Source: Winogradskyella sp. (GTDB lineage Bacteria > Bacteroidota > Bacteroidia > Flavobacteriales > Flavobacteriaceae). From it: DNA of 64,000 nucleotides. The stretch is from contig NZ_JABSSU010000001.1 in assembly GCF_013213835.1 (NCBI RefSeq), forward strand, positions 1-64,000, written 5' to 3'. A model generated the notes under the pieces. The model saw nothing but the letters and a program-made list of their open reading frames with translations. It did no database searches and was not told the DNA's origin. The first letter of the stretch is position 1. Each line of letters starts with the position of its first letter. The position numbers and the translations under genes were made by a program. Shown one piece after another: positions 1-7,207 of this stretch.

Positions 1-195
1 AAGTTGCTGAATAGTTGGTAAAAGGTCTTGTCCGTTTCGTGGCCGCGGCGTTACGGCAGACTGCACCTTGTGCACCTGCTGTAAATTGTTTACTGGTTCT
101 GGCATTAGTAAAGAATTTACAATTATTGATAAAAAAGAGCGTAGCTCCCTTATGTTCGCCAGAACCACCAAATGCAGAGCAAAAGGAATTAAGAG

Positions 196-217
196 AAACT
201 ACGCCTATGCGTGGTTT
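196..217. repeat. Hairpin, possible terminator
   Basis: Arms AAACTACGC (196-204) and GCGTGGTTT (209-217) pair over 9 bp with one G-T pair and a four-base loop. A short T run follows on the plus strand. It may end a transcript that enters from the left of the window. Confidence 0.4.
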
Positions 218-416
218 TAAAGTAAAATCTAATTGATTTACTCTACATTTAAGTAATTCTGGCAAGGCAAATATAAAGAAAAAAAGATTAGTCATTGGTT
301 TGGTGGATTAAATATGTGAGATTAGGTATATGATTATTGAAGGTATTAGCAACCACTTTACAGCTAAAGCGATTATTATTAGTGGTTTTTCATTATTGTT
401 TTTCATATTTCTATTT

Positions 417-450
417 TAAAAAACCCGACATCATAAGGGAATGACGGGTT
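417..450 (-). terminator. Terminator of the LuxR-type gene
   Basis: AACCCG (422-427) pairs with CGGGTT (445-450), with CAT/ATG pairing further in. On the minus strand the stem is followed by a T run. It sits about 40 bp past the stop of the minus-strand regulator at 491. Confidence 0.6.
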
Positions 451-490
451 CACACCAACCAATACTTCTAAGATAGAAGCAACACAAGCC

Positions 491-1078
491 TTAATGATTA
501 CTTGTACTTTTTATAAGATTGAGGTTCATTGCAATTAATGTTGCCTCTTGTTTTGTCTGTATATTACCAAGCTTAGCGTATAAGGCCTTTTTCACTTTAT
601 GAAATTGCCCAAATGATATATCTAACTTTAAAGCAATGACTTCGTTAGTATCATTAGTAGACAACAACCTTAATAGACTAATGTCTTGGTTAGTTAAAAT
701 GTTTCCGTTAAATTTTAAAGATTTACATACGATGCCTTCACCTTTGCATTTTCCTCTAAATGGGCAATCATGCCACTCACCATCTTGTAGTTTGTTATCA
801 ATAATATCTGGCGTGAAGTCTAAGCCTCCGAACCTGCATTCTGTAAATTTTTCGAGTTGACAAAGCTCACTGTTAGGATACCATTCTTTTAATATCTCTA
901 GAGCAGCTTTGTCTTGTGTCATGCTCTCTCTTAATATCTGATATATAGGTGATGGTATATCATGAAATTTCATAACCGTACCTGAGGATATTACTTTTAC
1001 GCCTTCGTCGCTTTTAAAAATTTCGATACCCTTACATACCATGCCCGGATATAATCTTGTCTGTGTTGTTGTCGTCAT
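491..1078 (-). CDS. LuxR-type HTH regulator with cysteine-rich centre
   Basis: A 195-residue protein whose last 65 residues look like a LuxR/GerE helix-turn-helix: LTNQDISLLRLLSTN, then ALKLDIS and VKKALYAKLG, the pattern of the recognition helix. The middle carries a cluster of cysteines (about residues 77-120, including ECRF, DCPFRGKC and GIVC) that could bind a metal; this is inference. No receiver domain is present, so it is not a standard two-component regulator. It lies 11 bp after the small gene at 1090-1407, so the two probably form one transcript. Similar proteins occur in Flavobacteriia prophages and islands, which fits an accessory location. The target is unknown. Confidence 0.65.
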   Translation of the reverse strand: MTTTTQTRLYPGMVCKGIEIFKSDEGVKVISSGTVMKFHDIPSPIYQILRESMTQDKAALEILKEWYPNSELCQLEKFTECRFGGLDFTPDIIDNKLQDGEWHDCPFRGKCKGEGIVCKSLKFNGNILTNQDISLLRLLSTNDTNEVIALKLDISFGQFHKVKKALYAKLGNIQTKQEATLIAMNLNLIKSTSNH

Positions 1079-1089
1079 AAATTTGTGAA

Positions 1090-1407
1090 TTACGAGGTTA
1101 ATTTTTCGGTTTTGGACAACTCAGCTTCCGCAACAGCTTTGTTTTCCTTTGCTATAATCAATAGAATATTTACTATTTGTAAATCTTTTGCTTGAAAGTT
1201 TTTGACCTGTCTCACCCAAGTTTCTGAGACTTTTCTTTGAGTCTGTTCTAAGAGTTTTTCTTTAGCCTTTTTCGCATAACCGTGAGGTAAGTGCTCTTCT
1301 AGAAGCTTAACGACTTTCTCAGAAGTATGCGTTTGCATATCATAAAGGTCTCTTAAATTGTCTATATTTGTTTTCAAGTGTTTGTATTTGTTTGTAATCG
1401 TTTTCAA
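1090..1407 (-). CDS. Small hypothetical protein, predicted helical
   Basis: A 105-residue, Lys- and Glu-rich protein with no domain that I recognise. The sequence reads as mostly alpha-helical with possible coiled-coil character. No ATG is available near the N terminus: the frame is closed upstream by a stop at 1417-1419, so TTG at 1407 is the best start. That start lies 8 bp from a direct-repeat operator shared with the divergent XRE gene, so the XRE protein probably regulates it. It is followed by the LuxR-type gene 11 bp downstream. Its pairing with two regulators suggests a role in control of a prophage or island; this is inference. Confidence 0.5.
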   Translation of the reverse strand: MKTITNKYKHLKTNIDNLRDLYDMQTHTSEKVVKLLEEHLPHGYAKKAKEKLLEQTQRKVSETWVRQVKNFQAKDLQIVNILLIIAKENKAVAEAELSKTEKLTS

Positions 1408-1414
1408 ATATATA

Positions 1415-1459
1415 TACTATAAGTGAATAAAACAAAATAAAATTTACTATAAGTGAATA
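1415..1459. promoter_or_regulatory. Paired direct-repeat operator in divergent promoter
   Basis: The 15-mer TACTATAAGTGAATA occurs at 1415-1429 and again at 1445-1459, exactly 30 bp apart (about three helical turns). The first copy lies just upstream of the minus-strand start at 1407; the second overlaps the GTG start of the plus-strand XRE gene. This is the expected place for a repressor that controls itself and its divergent neighbour. Confidence 0.6.
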
Positions 1460-1779
1460 TTTCTCATATTACTGATGGTTTTGGTACACGCTTTAAGCAT
1501 CTTTTAAAGGATTATAAAGTGAGTCAAGTAAGGTTTGCTAAAGAGACAGGTATTCACCCTGGTCAAGTGAGTAGATATATTAATGGAGAAAGACCTAGCG
1601 GAGATTTTATCTTAAAAGCTGTGGCTTATTTTCCGTCTGAATTACATTTTTTATTTTTTGGGGATTCACCTAATATGGTTTCGGATAATGATGCTGTTTA
1701 TTCAAAAAGCCCTGAGGTTATTGTTAGGGAATTAGAACGAAAAATCAGCCAATTAAAGACCGTTTTATCACAAAAATGA
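1453..1779 (+). CDS. XRE-family transcriptional repressor
   Basis: A 108-residue protein with an N-terminal Cro/CI-type helix-turn-helix: RFKHLLKDYKVSQVRFAKETG is followed by HPGQVSRYINGERPSGDFI at about residues 12-53. The C terminus (ELERKISQLKTVL) looks like a short coiled coil that could mediate dimerisation. The only upstream start is GTG at 1453, and it lies inside the second copy of the direct-repeat operator, which suggests autorepression. It is divergent from the small gene at 1090-1407. It ends 54 bp before the left attachment repeat, so it may be the last gene of a neighbouring element. Confidence 0.75.
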   Translation: MNISHITDGFGTRFKHLLKDYKVSQVRFAKETGIHPGQVSRYINGERPSGDFILKAVAYFPSELHFLFFGDSPNMVSDNDAVYSKSPEVIVRELERKISQLKTVLSQK

Positions 1780-1833
1780 CACAAAACACAATTATCAATA
1801 TTGAAAATCAACCAGTTAACATAAGTGTCGGAG

Positions 1834-1850
1834 TCCCTTCGCGCCCACAA
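1834..1850 (+). repeat. Left attachment site
   Basis: TCCCTTCGCGCCCACAA, identical to 20169-20185. The bases resemble the 3' end of a tRNA (T-stem strand CCCTT, acceptor strand CGCGCCC, then A), but no tRNA 5' part is present upstream here. Confidence 0.75.
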
Positions 1851-1854
1851 AATT

Positions 1855-1885
1855 AACCTTCACTAGAACAGTGAGGGTTTTTTTA
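1855..1885 (+). terminator. Terminator just inside the left attachment site
   Basis: Arms AACCTTCACT (1855-1864) and AGTGAGGGTT (1870-1879) form a 10-bp stem with one G-T pair, followed by a run of T. It would end transcription arriving through the attachment site before it reaches the integrase promoter. Confidence 0.8.
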
Positions 1886-1974
1886 TGCCTTGATATTACT
1901 AGGTTTTTAACCTATTACTGTACTTTCAGACTTTTTTCATAATTACCATATTAATTAATATTTCAACAAATAAA

Positions 1975-2026
1975 GGTGTACCATTAGGTGTACCATTTTT
2001 AAATCGAGGTGTACCATTTTTAAATC
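1975..2026 (+). repeat. Direct repeats upstream of the integrase
   Basis: GGTGTACCATT occurs at 1975-1985, 1987-1997 and 2008-2018. The last two copies extend to the identical 19-mer GGTGTACCATTTTTAAATC (1987-2005 and 2008-2026), 21 bp apart. They lie 12 bp upstream of the integrase start and 125 bp from the attachment core. They are good candidates for integrase arm sites or for an operator of the integrase gene. Confidence 0.65.
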
Positions 2027-2037
2027 CAAATAAATCA

Positions 2038-3231
2038 ATGAATAATAAAATTTCAATATTATTTCTTCTTCAAAAGAGTAGATTAAATAAACGAGGTAAA
2101 TGTCCAATAAGATGTAGGTTGACATTTAATAAAAAACGAAAGGAATTCTCTACGGGTATATTTATCAATCCTGATTATTGGGATAGTAAAAAGCAATTAG
2201 CATTACCACAAAATAAGTACGGTCACATTAACACACAGTTAAGCCTTATTAGTCAAGAAATTAATAAGGCTTTTTTGTTTTTATTAGTTAATAGTGATGT
2301 ATTTGATGTTGAAGATATCCACTTAAAGTACAAAGGTGAAACTATTAAAGCTGATAAAACCTTATTGGAAGTTTTCGAATTACATAATAATAGAATGAAA
2401 AGACTTATAGGTATTGAATATGCAGCGTCTACTTATGCGAAGTTTTCTACTGCAAGAGATCATGCAGCTAATTTTATAAAATTTAAGTATGATAAGAAAG
2501 ATATATTACTGGAATCAATCACTTTGAACTATTTAAAAGATTTTGATTTTTATTGTAAGTCTGAACTTGGTCATAGACAGGTTACTATAAACAAAAGTAT
2601 TCAACGTGTTAGAAAAATCATAAAATTAGCTCTTGCAGAGGGATTTATAGAAAAAGACCCATTTATACTTTACAAAAGAAAACGTCAAATTACTAAAGTC
2701 ATTTATCTTACAACTAAAGAATTAAAACGTTTGGAATCCTATGAGTTCAAACAATCTAAGCTCAATTATATAAAAGACTTGTTTATATTTTGTTGTTATA
2801 CAGGTCTGCCATATATGGAGTTAATGAATCTAAAGCCTAAGCACATTTATAAAGAATTTGATGGTAATAATTGGATTAGGATTACAAGAGTTAAGACTTC
2901 AAGAGAATTATCTATACCTATACTTCCTAAAGCTCAACAGATTATTGACAAGCAACCAATAGGCGATAATATATTTAGACGAATTTCCAATCAAAAGTAT
3001 AATTCATACCTAAAGGAGATTGCTGATATTGTAAATATAGATAAGAACCTTACAACTCATGTTGCGAGAAAAACTTTTGCAACAACAGTATTGTTATATA
3101 ACGATGTACCTATGGAAATTGTAAGTGAGTTATTAGGACATTCTAACATCACAATCACACAATCGCATTATGGGAAAATTGTTCAGAAAAAAGTAAGTTC
3201 AGCAATTGAAAGGTTGAAGGACAGATTATAG
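2038..3231 (+). CDS. int: Tyrosine recombinase / integrase
   Basis: A 397-residue site-specific recombinase of the Bacteroidetes type. Order: N-terminal arm-binding domain (about 1-85), SAM-like core-binding domain (about 100-215), catalytic domain (about 225-390). Catalytic signatures are the Lys hairpin RVKTSRELSIPI (about 283-294), HVARKTFA (about 341), LLGHSNITITQSHYGK with the nucleophilic Tyr near 378. The box I position usually holding Arg reads TGLPYMELMNL, so the first catalytic Arg is absent, as in IntDOT and relatives. It lies next to the left attachment site and reads into the island, the standard layout. It should drive integration and, with an unidentified directionality factor, excision. 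Confidence 0.93.
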   Translation: MNNKISILFLLQKSRLNKRGKCPIRCRLTFNKKRKEFSTGIFINPDYWDSKKQLALPQNKYGHINTQLSLISQEINKAFLFLLVNSDVFDVEDIHLKYKGETIKADKTLLEVFELHNNRMKRLIGIEYAASTYAKFSTARDHAANFIKFKYDKKDILLESITLNYLKDFDFYCKSELGHRQVTINKSIQRVRKIIKLALAEGFIEKDPFILYKRKRQITKVIYLTTKELKRLESYEFKQSKLNYIKDLFIFCCYTGLPYMELMNLKPKHIYKEFDGNNWIRITRVKTSRELSIPILPKAQQIIDKQPIGDNIFRRISNQKYNSYLKEIADIVNIDKNLTTHVARKTFATTVLLYNDVPMEIVSELLGHSNITITQSHYGKIVQKKVSSAIERLKDRL

Positions 3232-3297
3232 GTTAACGGCTTAATTTTCCTGAATATTAGCTCACATAGACTAACATTTTAAATGCACTGACTTTTC

Positions 3298-3864
3298 TTA
3301 TTCTGTAAATAATGAGTCGAAGCGACCTTCTGTTATATGTATAGTTTCCCCTGTACTAGGAATAAGAATATTAAATTCAAATAATGCAGACACGATATTT
3401 GATTCTGCGTCAAATTTTGTGATTATTATGGTACCATCAATTTCATTGGTGGTCGTAAAATCTCCTGGTGTATCTAATAATCCTATTTCCGCATAAAACT
3501 CATTAGGAGAATTCTCATTTAATTCAATGGAGGTGTTTAAAACAAATTCCATCATATTAGATGAAATTCTAATTTGATCGATGTTAATTATATCTTTTTT
3601 TGGACTGATGTTAAAATAATATTCACCATCCACAAATTGATAATAGCAGTTAAAAGAGCCACTATTGTCAACATAGGGTTCTCCATTTACAAGGCATCCA
3701 AAAGTACCCTCGCCTGTTTGTGTGGCTGGTGGTAAGCAGTCTATACCGTGACAATTGTTATTGTCATTGCTACAAGACCAAAGAATTAAGGTAATAACAA
3801 GTAGTAAAGTAATTTTTTCATAGCCAAATATTACCTGCGTTTTAAGGTATATATTGAAGGTCAA
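3298..3864 (-). CDS. Lipoprotein of unknown function, start probably frameshifted
   Basis: The body has a lipobox-like segment (LLLVITLILWSC) followed by an Asn/Asp-rich linker, then PPATQTGEGTFGCLVNG, a signature shared with the adjacent paralogue (PPETQTGENTFAYLLNG). It is probably an outer-membrane or periplasmic lipoprotein of a small Flavobacteriia family (possibly DUF6252). The frame has no proper start: an ATG at 3829-3831 is followed by only six A residues (3823-3828) and runs out of frame, whereas seven would give the typical MKKITLLLV signal. As it stands the frame must start at 3864, inside the end of the upstream gene. Deletion, slippage or a sequencing error are all possible. Confidence 0.6.
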   Translation of the reverse strand: MTFNIYLKTQVIFGYEKITLLLVITLILWSCSNDNNNCHGIDCLPPATQTGEGTFGCLVNGEPYVDNSGSFNCYYQFVDGEYYFNISPKKDIINIDQIRISSNMMEFVLNTSIELNENSPNEFYAEIGLLDTPGDFTTTNEIDGTIIITKFDAESNIVSALFEFNILIPSTGETIHITEGRFDSLFTE

Positions 3865-4342
3865 ACCTTCCGTTTGTAATATTTATATCTTGGCAACCTT
3901 CTCTGATAGTGGAATATTCAAAAGTGCCAGATATAATGAAATTCTCGGTGTCTATATTAGTAAATCGTACATATCCTTCGTAGGTATCGCCATATTCATA
4001 AAGGCAAAATGTGTTTTCAGAAACTTGTGATGTGTAACGTGCTCTGGAGGTGCCTTCGCTAATATCCATAAACTGATATGTTATATTTATGTCAAAGGGA
4101 TCTAAGGCTACAATGAAAACTCCACCACCACCAAATTGGACACCACCGCCTTGATAAATTGCAAATTGATTAGGAGTATTAGTTATATTAACAAGTTCAC
4201 CGTTTAATAGATAAGCAAATGTATTTTCCCCAGTTTGAGTTTCTGGTGGTAATTGATCTATTGGGTCTTGAGATGAGCTGTCGTCATCATCACAACAATT
4301 TAGTGTTAGTGTTATTAAAAGTAAAAAAATGAGTTTTTTCAT
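3842..4342 (-). CDS. Lipoprotein of unknown function (paralogue pair)
   Basis: A 166-residue protein with a type II signal peptide (MKKLIFLLLITLTLNC, lipidated Cys about 16) followed by an Asp/Ser-rich tether typical of surface-bound lipoproteins in this phylum. The mature part begins with PPETQTGENTFAYLLNGEL, shared with the downstream paralogue, and continues as beta-rich sequence ending INITNGRFDLQY versus IHITEGRFDSLF in the paralogue. The two genes are in tandem on the minus strand and probably arose by duplication. Function is unknown. An 18-bp perfect palindrome lies 124 bp upstream. Confidence 0.7.
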   Translation of the reverse strand: MKKLIFLLLITLTLNCCDDDDSSSQDPIDQLPPETQTGENTFAYLLNGELVNITNTPNQFAIYQGGGVQFGGGGVFIVALDPFDINITYQFMDISEGTSRARYTSQVSENTFCLYEYGDTYEGYVRFTNIDTENFIISGTFEYSTIREGCQDINITNGRFDLQYIP

Positions 4343-4465
4343 AACGGATTATTTTAAATAACACATCTATTTTTGAACGTTTTCAATAGGTTTTATCTTA
4401 TAATTTATAAGGTTTTATAATTGATTTCCCTTTAGTAAAATTAAGTATTAATTCATAGAAATACT

Positions 4466-4483
4466 ATACGTAACGTTACGTAT
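4466..4483. promoter_or_regulatory. 18-bp perfect palindrome
   Basis: ATACGTAACGTTACGTAT reads identically on both strands. It lies in a gene-free stretch, 124 bp upstream of the minus-strand lipoprotein pair and about 165 bp left of the folded RNA. It could be an operator for a dimeric regulator; no other exact copy was seen in the window. Confidence 0.4.
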
Positions 4484-4646
4484 TTTGATTAAATTATCGT
4501 TAATAATAATTATTGATAATAAACTTCATAAAAAACTCACTGTGATAATTATAAACTTAAAATAAACCAAGAAAATAATTACATTTACATTGTAATACAA
4601 GGTATTACATAACATAAGAAATTAAGTGTTTGCTTAAATAAGCTCT

Positions 4647-4817
4647 TTGTAAGGAAATCCGCTAAATTTTCAATAACCAAAAGAGCAGTACAATTAAGTG
4701 GATGCACACCTATACGGGTGTGTTATCTCTGTGCTGTTTAGTTTGGTTAGGGTCTTAGCGGAACCTTCTTACAGCTAATACAAGCAGGAGGTTCACACCT
4801 TTTTTCTTTCCTTACAA
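4647..4817 (+). ncRNA. Structured noncoding RNA candidate
   Basis: A nested set of inverted repeats spans this region. TTGTAAGGAAA (4647-4657) pairs perfectly with 4807-4817. Directly inside, TCCGCTAA (4658-4665) pairs with 4755-4762, TAACCAAA (4674-4681) with 4742-4749, GAGCAGTAC (4683-4691) with 4731-4739 using three G-T pairs, and CACACC (4705-4710) with GGTGTG (4717-4722). A side hairpin ending in a T run lies at about 4786-4805, so the RNA may terminate there. An alternative pairing, TGTAAG (4648-4653) with CTTACA (4768-4773), suggests possible switching. The strand is inferred from the T run. I do not recognise the family; a MITE with 11-bp terminal repeats is the main alternative. Confidence 0.55.
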
Positions 4818-4961
4818 CAATTTAATTTTTACCGAACCTAGCATATTAATGAATAAAAGCCTGATAATTTGAGGTTAACCGTAACCATTTAAGTCTTACG
4901 GAATCTACCTTTAAACTATGGATTTATGAACTAAAGGAATATTTAAATTTAAAGATACAAT

Positions 4962-5483
4962 ATGATTAAAAGTTTATTAATAACAGTCTTAGTGGGAATA
5001 CAGTCTATCTGTTACGGTCAAAACCTGTTTTTAATTGGTGAGAAATCTTATCCCTGTACAGAAACATTTGTTTTAGATTCTAATATGGGATTTCTAAATG
5101 AGGGGTTAAGTGTTTTAATAGCCAAAGATGGTAATAAAGGAATGATTGTGGTTAGTAAAAAAGTCACTTCTACAAATGACCGCATAAAAGGTAAATTGAT
5201 TATATACCTAGACGATGGTACAGTTATATCTTGTATAGATGGGAATAAAAATGATATGGTTGATAATATCACTTCGTCGGTATATTTTTTAACAAATGAA
5301 GAATTGAATAAAATGAAGAGTAGCAATATATATTCTATTCGCTATTCAATAAAGTGTGTTGATTGTGTGTTTTCAACTTCAGATGGGGATTATTCAGTTT
5401 CAAATAAAGATTCGGATTCAGGAGATTTAATAACAAAAAAAAGAACTGATGTTCCAAGTCTTATAAGGGAGTTGTTTGACTAA
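4962..5483 (+). CDS. Secreted hypothetical protein
   Basis: A 173-residue protein with an N-terminal signal peptide (MIKSLLITVLVGIQSICYGQ, cleavage expected near residue 19). The mature part is short and beta-rich in appearance, with a pair of cysteines in KCVDC near residue 130 that could form a disulphide or bind metal. No domain is recognised. It is separated by 86 bp from the next gene, so it may be the first gene of the unknown plus-strand group at 4962-8328 or a separate unit. It is exported to the periplasm or outside; nothing more can be said. Confidence 0.6.
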   Translation: MIKSLLITVLVGIQSICYGQNLFLIGEKSYPCTETFVLDSNMGFLNEGLSVLIAKDGNKGMIVVSKKVTSTNDRIKGKLIIYLDDGTVISCIDGNKNDMVDNITSSVYFLTNEELNKMKSSNIYSIRYSIKCVDCVFSTSDGDYSVSNKDSDSGDLITKKRTDVPSLIRELFD

Positions 5484-5569
5484 TGTTAAACTTAGAAAAA
5501 TGAGCTTATTTATTAATTTTTAAGCTAGACATTCACAAGATAGTTTTTATATATACACCACTTTAAACT

Positions 5570-6205
5570 ATGCCAGTATTAATTAAATCAGAATGGTTAT
5601 ACAATATTACATTTTTATGCTTCAATATGCTTGTTATTTCCTGCTTGAACCTTTCAAAGGATCAAAGAAAAGAAGTTATAGGTGATGAAGAACACTTGGA
5701 ACTATCTAAGAACAATGAAAGCTTTTCTGATGAATTTTTAGATTCGATTTCCATCAATATTGACGTAACAAAATACACCAAGATGTTTAAAGCTAATCAT
5801 TTAAGCTTTAAGGTGATCTGGGATCAAAAATTAAGCTTTTCAGATAATATAGGGCATTATGGTGGTATTAAAGAATTAGAGATTTACAAGAGGGGCAATA
5901 ATTTAAATACTTTGTATAACCTTGAAGATGCTAAAGCTTTAGGTTTAATTCAATTCCAATTTGATGATTTTAATTTTGATGGAGAACTAGATTTTAGAAT
6001 ACCAGTTAATGATAAACACTGGAAGTATTACTTGTTTAACCCCACAGCTAATATTTACGGACATGCCAAAGACTGGGATCATGTTAGGTTAATTAAAACT
6101 GATAAAAAAAATAAGTTAATTACCTCGAGAAATTGGTCTAATGCAACCCAATACGAAGATAAAGTATACGAGGTTGAAGGGCTTAAACTAAAACTTATAC
6201 AATAA
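5570..6205 (+). CDS. Lipoprotein with XAC2610-like domain
   Basis: A 211-residue protein with a lipobox-like N terminus (FNMLVISC, Cys about 25). The C-terminal half contains FDDFNFDGELDFRIP (about residues 137-151) followed by KYYLFNPTANIY, which resembles the Asp-rich loop and following strand of XAC2610-type proteins. Members of that family include periplasmic inhibitors that protect against lysozyme-like effectors; assignment here is by motif only. It begins a close-packed set: 16 bp to the next gene, then gaps of 0, 11 and 2 bp. A role in surface protection or immunity is possible but not shown. Confidence 0.55.
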   Translation: MPVLIKSEWLYNITFLCFNMLVISCLNLSKDQRKEVIGDEEHLELSKNNESFSDEFLDSISINIDVTKYTKMFKANHLSFKVIWDQKLSFSDNIGHYGGIKELEIYKRGNNLNTLYNLEDAKALGLIQFQFDDFNFDGELDFRIPVNDKHWKYYLFNPTANIYGHAKDWDHVRLIKTDKKNKLITSRNWSNATQYEDKVYEVEGLKLKLIQ

Positions 6206-6221
6206 AATCAATTAAATAATA

Positions 6222-6839
6222 ATGAAATTATCTGAAAAATATCCAAACTTTAAAAGGGCTGTTAATGAGGTCATACAAGGTAAAGGTGCTTCAATGGTCT
6301 CTGATGATAGCAGAAAACTAGCATATCAAGTACCTTTAGCAAATTTTAAAACAGCATATGATTTTTACGAACTTAATCCAGCTAAGGACGGTAGAGTGTT
6401 TTTTACTATTGTTACTATGAAAGGATTGAGAACCATTTGTGAAACAAACTCAATGTATTTTTCGAAGGATATGACTTCTATGGATTGGCAAAAGTTAATT
6501 TACGATTGTGCATTTAAACATTTTGCAAAAGAAGAATATCAAGCTTTAAAATTAGGATATGTTAAAGTCAAATCATCAAAGCCAACATTACAGCCTAAAG
6601 TTGCAGAAGATAAAAATTATGAGCCATTCAACAAAGATTTAGAATATCTTAAATCCAAACCAAAAGAAGAATGGAACAACTTTGACAAATTTATGAAATC
6701 TTCAGATGAAATGCTCAAATTAACACTTGAAGTCACTAGCGAAAATAATAAAAAGGGCTGTTTAATGACTTTAATTTCTCTGATTATGACATCGGGTTTT
6801 CTCATCTCATTTATTCTACTATTAGTTAAAACCTTTTAA
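6222..6839 (+). CDS. Hypothetical protein with C-terminal membrane anchor
   Basis: A 205-residue protein without a signal peptide. Residues 1-165 are soluble and probably cytosolic; a single hydrophobic segment near the C terminus (LMTLISLIMTSGFLISFILLLV, about 181-202) would tail-anchor it in the inner membrane. No domain is recognised. The stop codon TAA is followed immediately by the ATG of the next gene, so the two are probably translationally coupled. It belongs to the unknown operon 5570-8328. Confidence 0.6.
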   Translation: MKLSEKYPNFKRAVNEVIQGKGASMVSDDSRKLAYQVPLANFKTAYDFYELNPAKDGRVFFTIVTMKGLRTICETNSMYFSKDMTSMDWQKLIYDCAFKHFAKEEYQALKLGYVKVKSSKPTLQPKVAEDKNYEPFNKDLEYLKSKPKEEWNNFDKFMKSSDEMLKLTLEVTSENNKKGCLMTLISLIMTSGFLISFILLLVKTF

Positions 6840-7196
6840 ATGAATATTAAAGATATAAATGAAATATTAGTTCAGTCAATTGGCAATCTTGATATTAAAT
6901 GCCTAAATGATATTGACGAAAAAATAAGCTACTCTTACAATAATAAAAATGAGCTGATTGAAAGTTTCAAAATACTTTTTGAAGAATTAAAGTCTAAAGG
7001 AATTACTTCCCTAGATGTGCAATCATCTAAATGTAACTTCTGCTATCCAGATAAAGATGCATATGCTTTCTATAATCCAACTACAAATGACCTAGTCTTA
7101 CGTTACGTGATTTTTCAAGAAAGTCCAGATTTTTATCGTGTGGAAGAATGCAAGAATAAACTAAATATTTTATTAACACAGAATTTACCATTTTAA
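6840..7196 (+). CDS. Hypothetical protein
   Basis: A 118-residue, probably cytosolic protein starting at the base after the previous stop codon. It contains a CNFC pair near residue 62. No domain is recognised. It is tightly placed within the five-gene group 5570-8328 and followed by the next gene after 11 bp. Its size and position would fit an adaptor or immunity-type protein, but this is speculation. Confidence 0.55.
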   Translation: MNIKDINEILVQSIGNLDIKCLNDIDEKISYSYNNKNELIESFKILFEELKSKGITSLDVQSSKCNFCYPDKDAYAFYNPTTNDLVLRYVIFQESPDFYRVEECKNKLNILLTQNLPF

Positions 7197-7207
7197 AAGA
7201 TATTTAT

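Larger units (their letters stand above)
1..490. other. Stretch without a supported gene
   Basis: No convincing protein is visible here. The first 70 bases are richer in G and C than their surroundings. An open frame of 73 codons runs from 15 to 236, but it has low-complexity Leu/Ala/Pro content and no recognisable domain, and I do not accept it as a gene. A hairpin with 9-bp arms lies at 196-217. Further right, inverted arms AACCACT (351-357) and AGTGGTT (381-387) precede a short T run. The segment could be the end of another mobile element or a noncoding RNA region; I cannot tell which. Confidence 0.5.
4343..4961. other. Gene-free stretch with palindrome and RNA candidate
   Basis: No protein is visible in these 619 bases. 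The left half is AT-rich and carries the 18-bp palindrome at 4466-4483. The right half holds the folded RNA candidate at 4647-4817. The remaining 140 bases before the gene at 4962 show nothing that I recognise. Confidence 0.5.

Noticed and set aside
15..236. Open frame of 73 codons
   Set aside because: Low-complexity composition, no recognisable domain, unusual base composition for this genome and a hairpin across its end; not accepted as a gene.
1834..1850. Intact tRNA gene at the attachment repeats
   Set aside because: Only a 3'-end-like segment is present at each end; the T-loop and the whole 5' part are missing upstream of both copies.
4647..4817. Retron msr-msd RNA
   Set aside because: Inverted ends resemble a1/a2, but no reverse transcriptase is encoded anywhere in the window.
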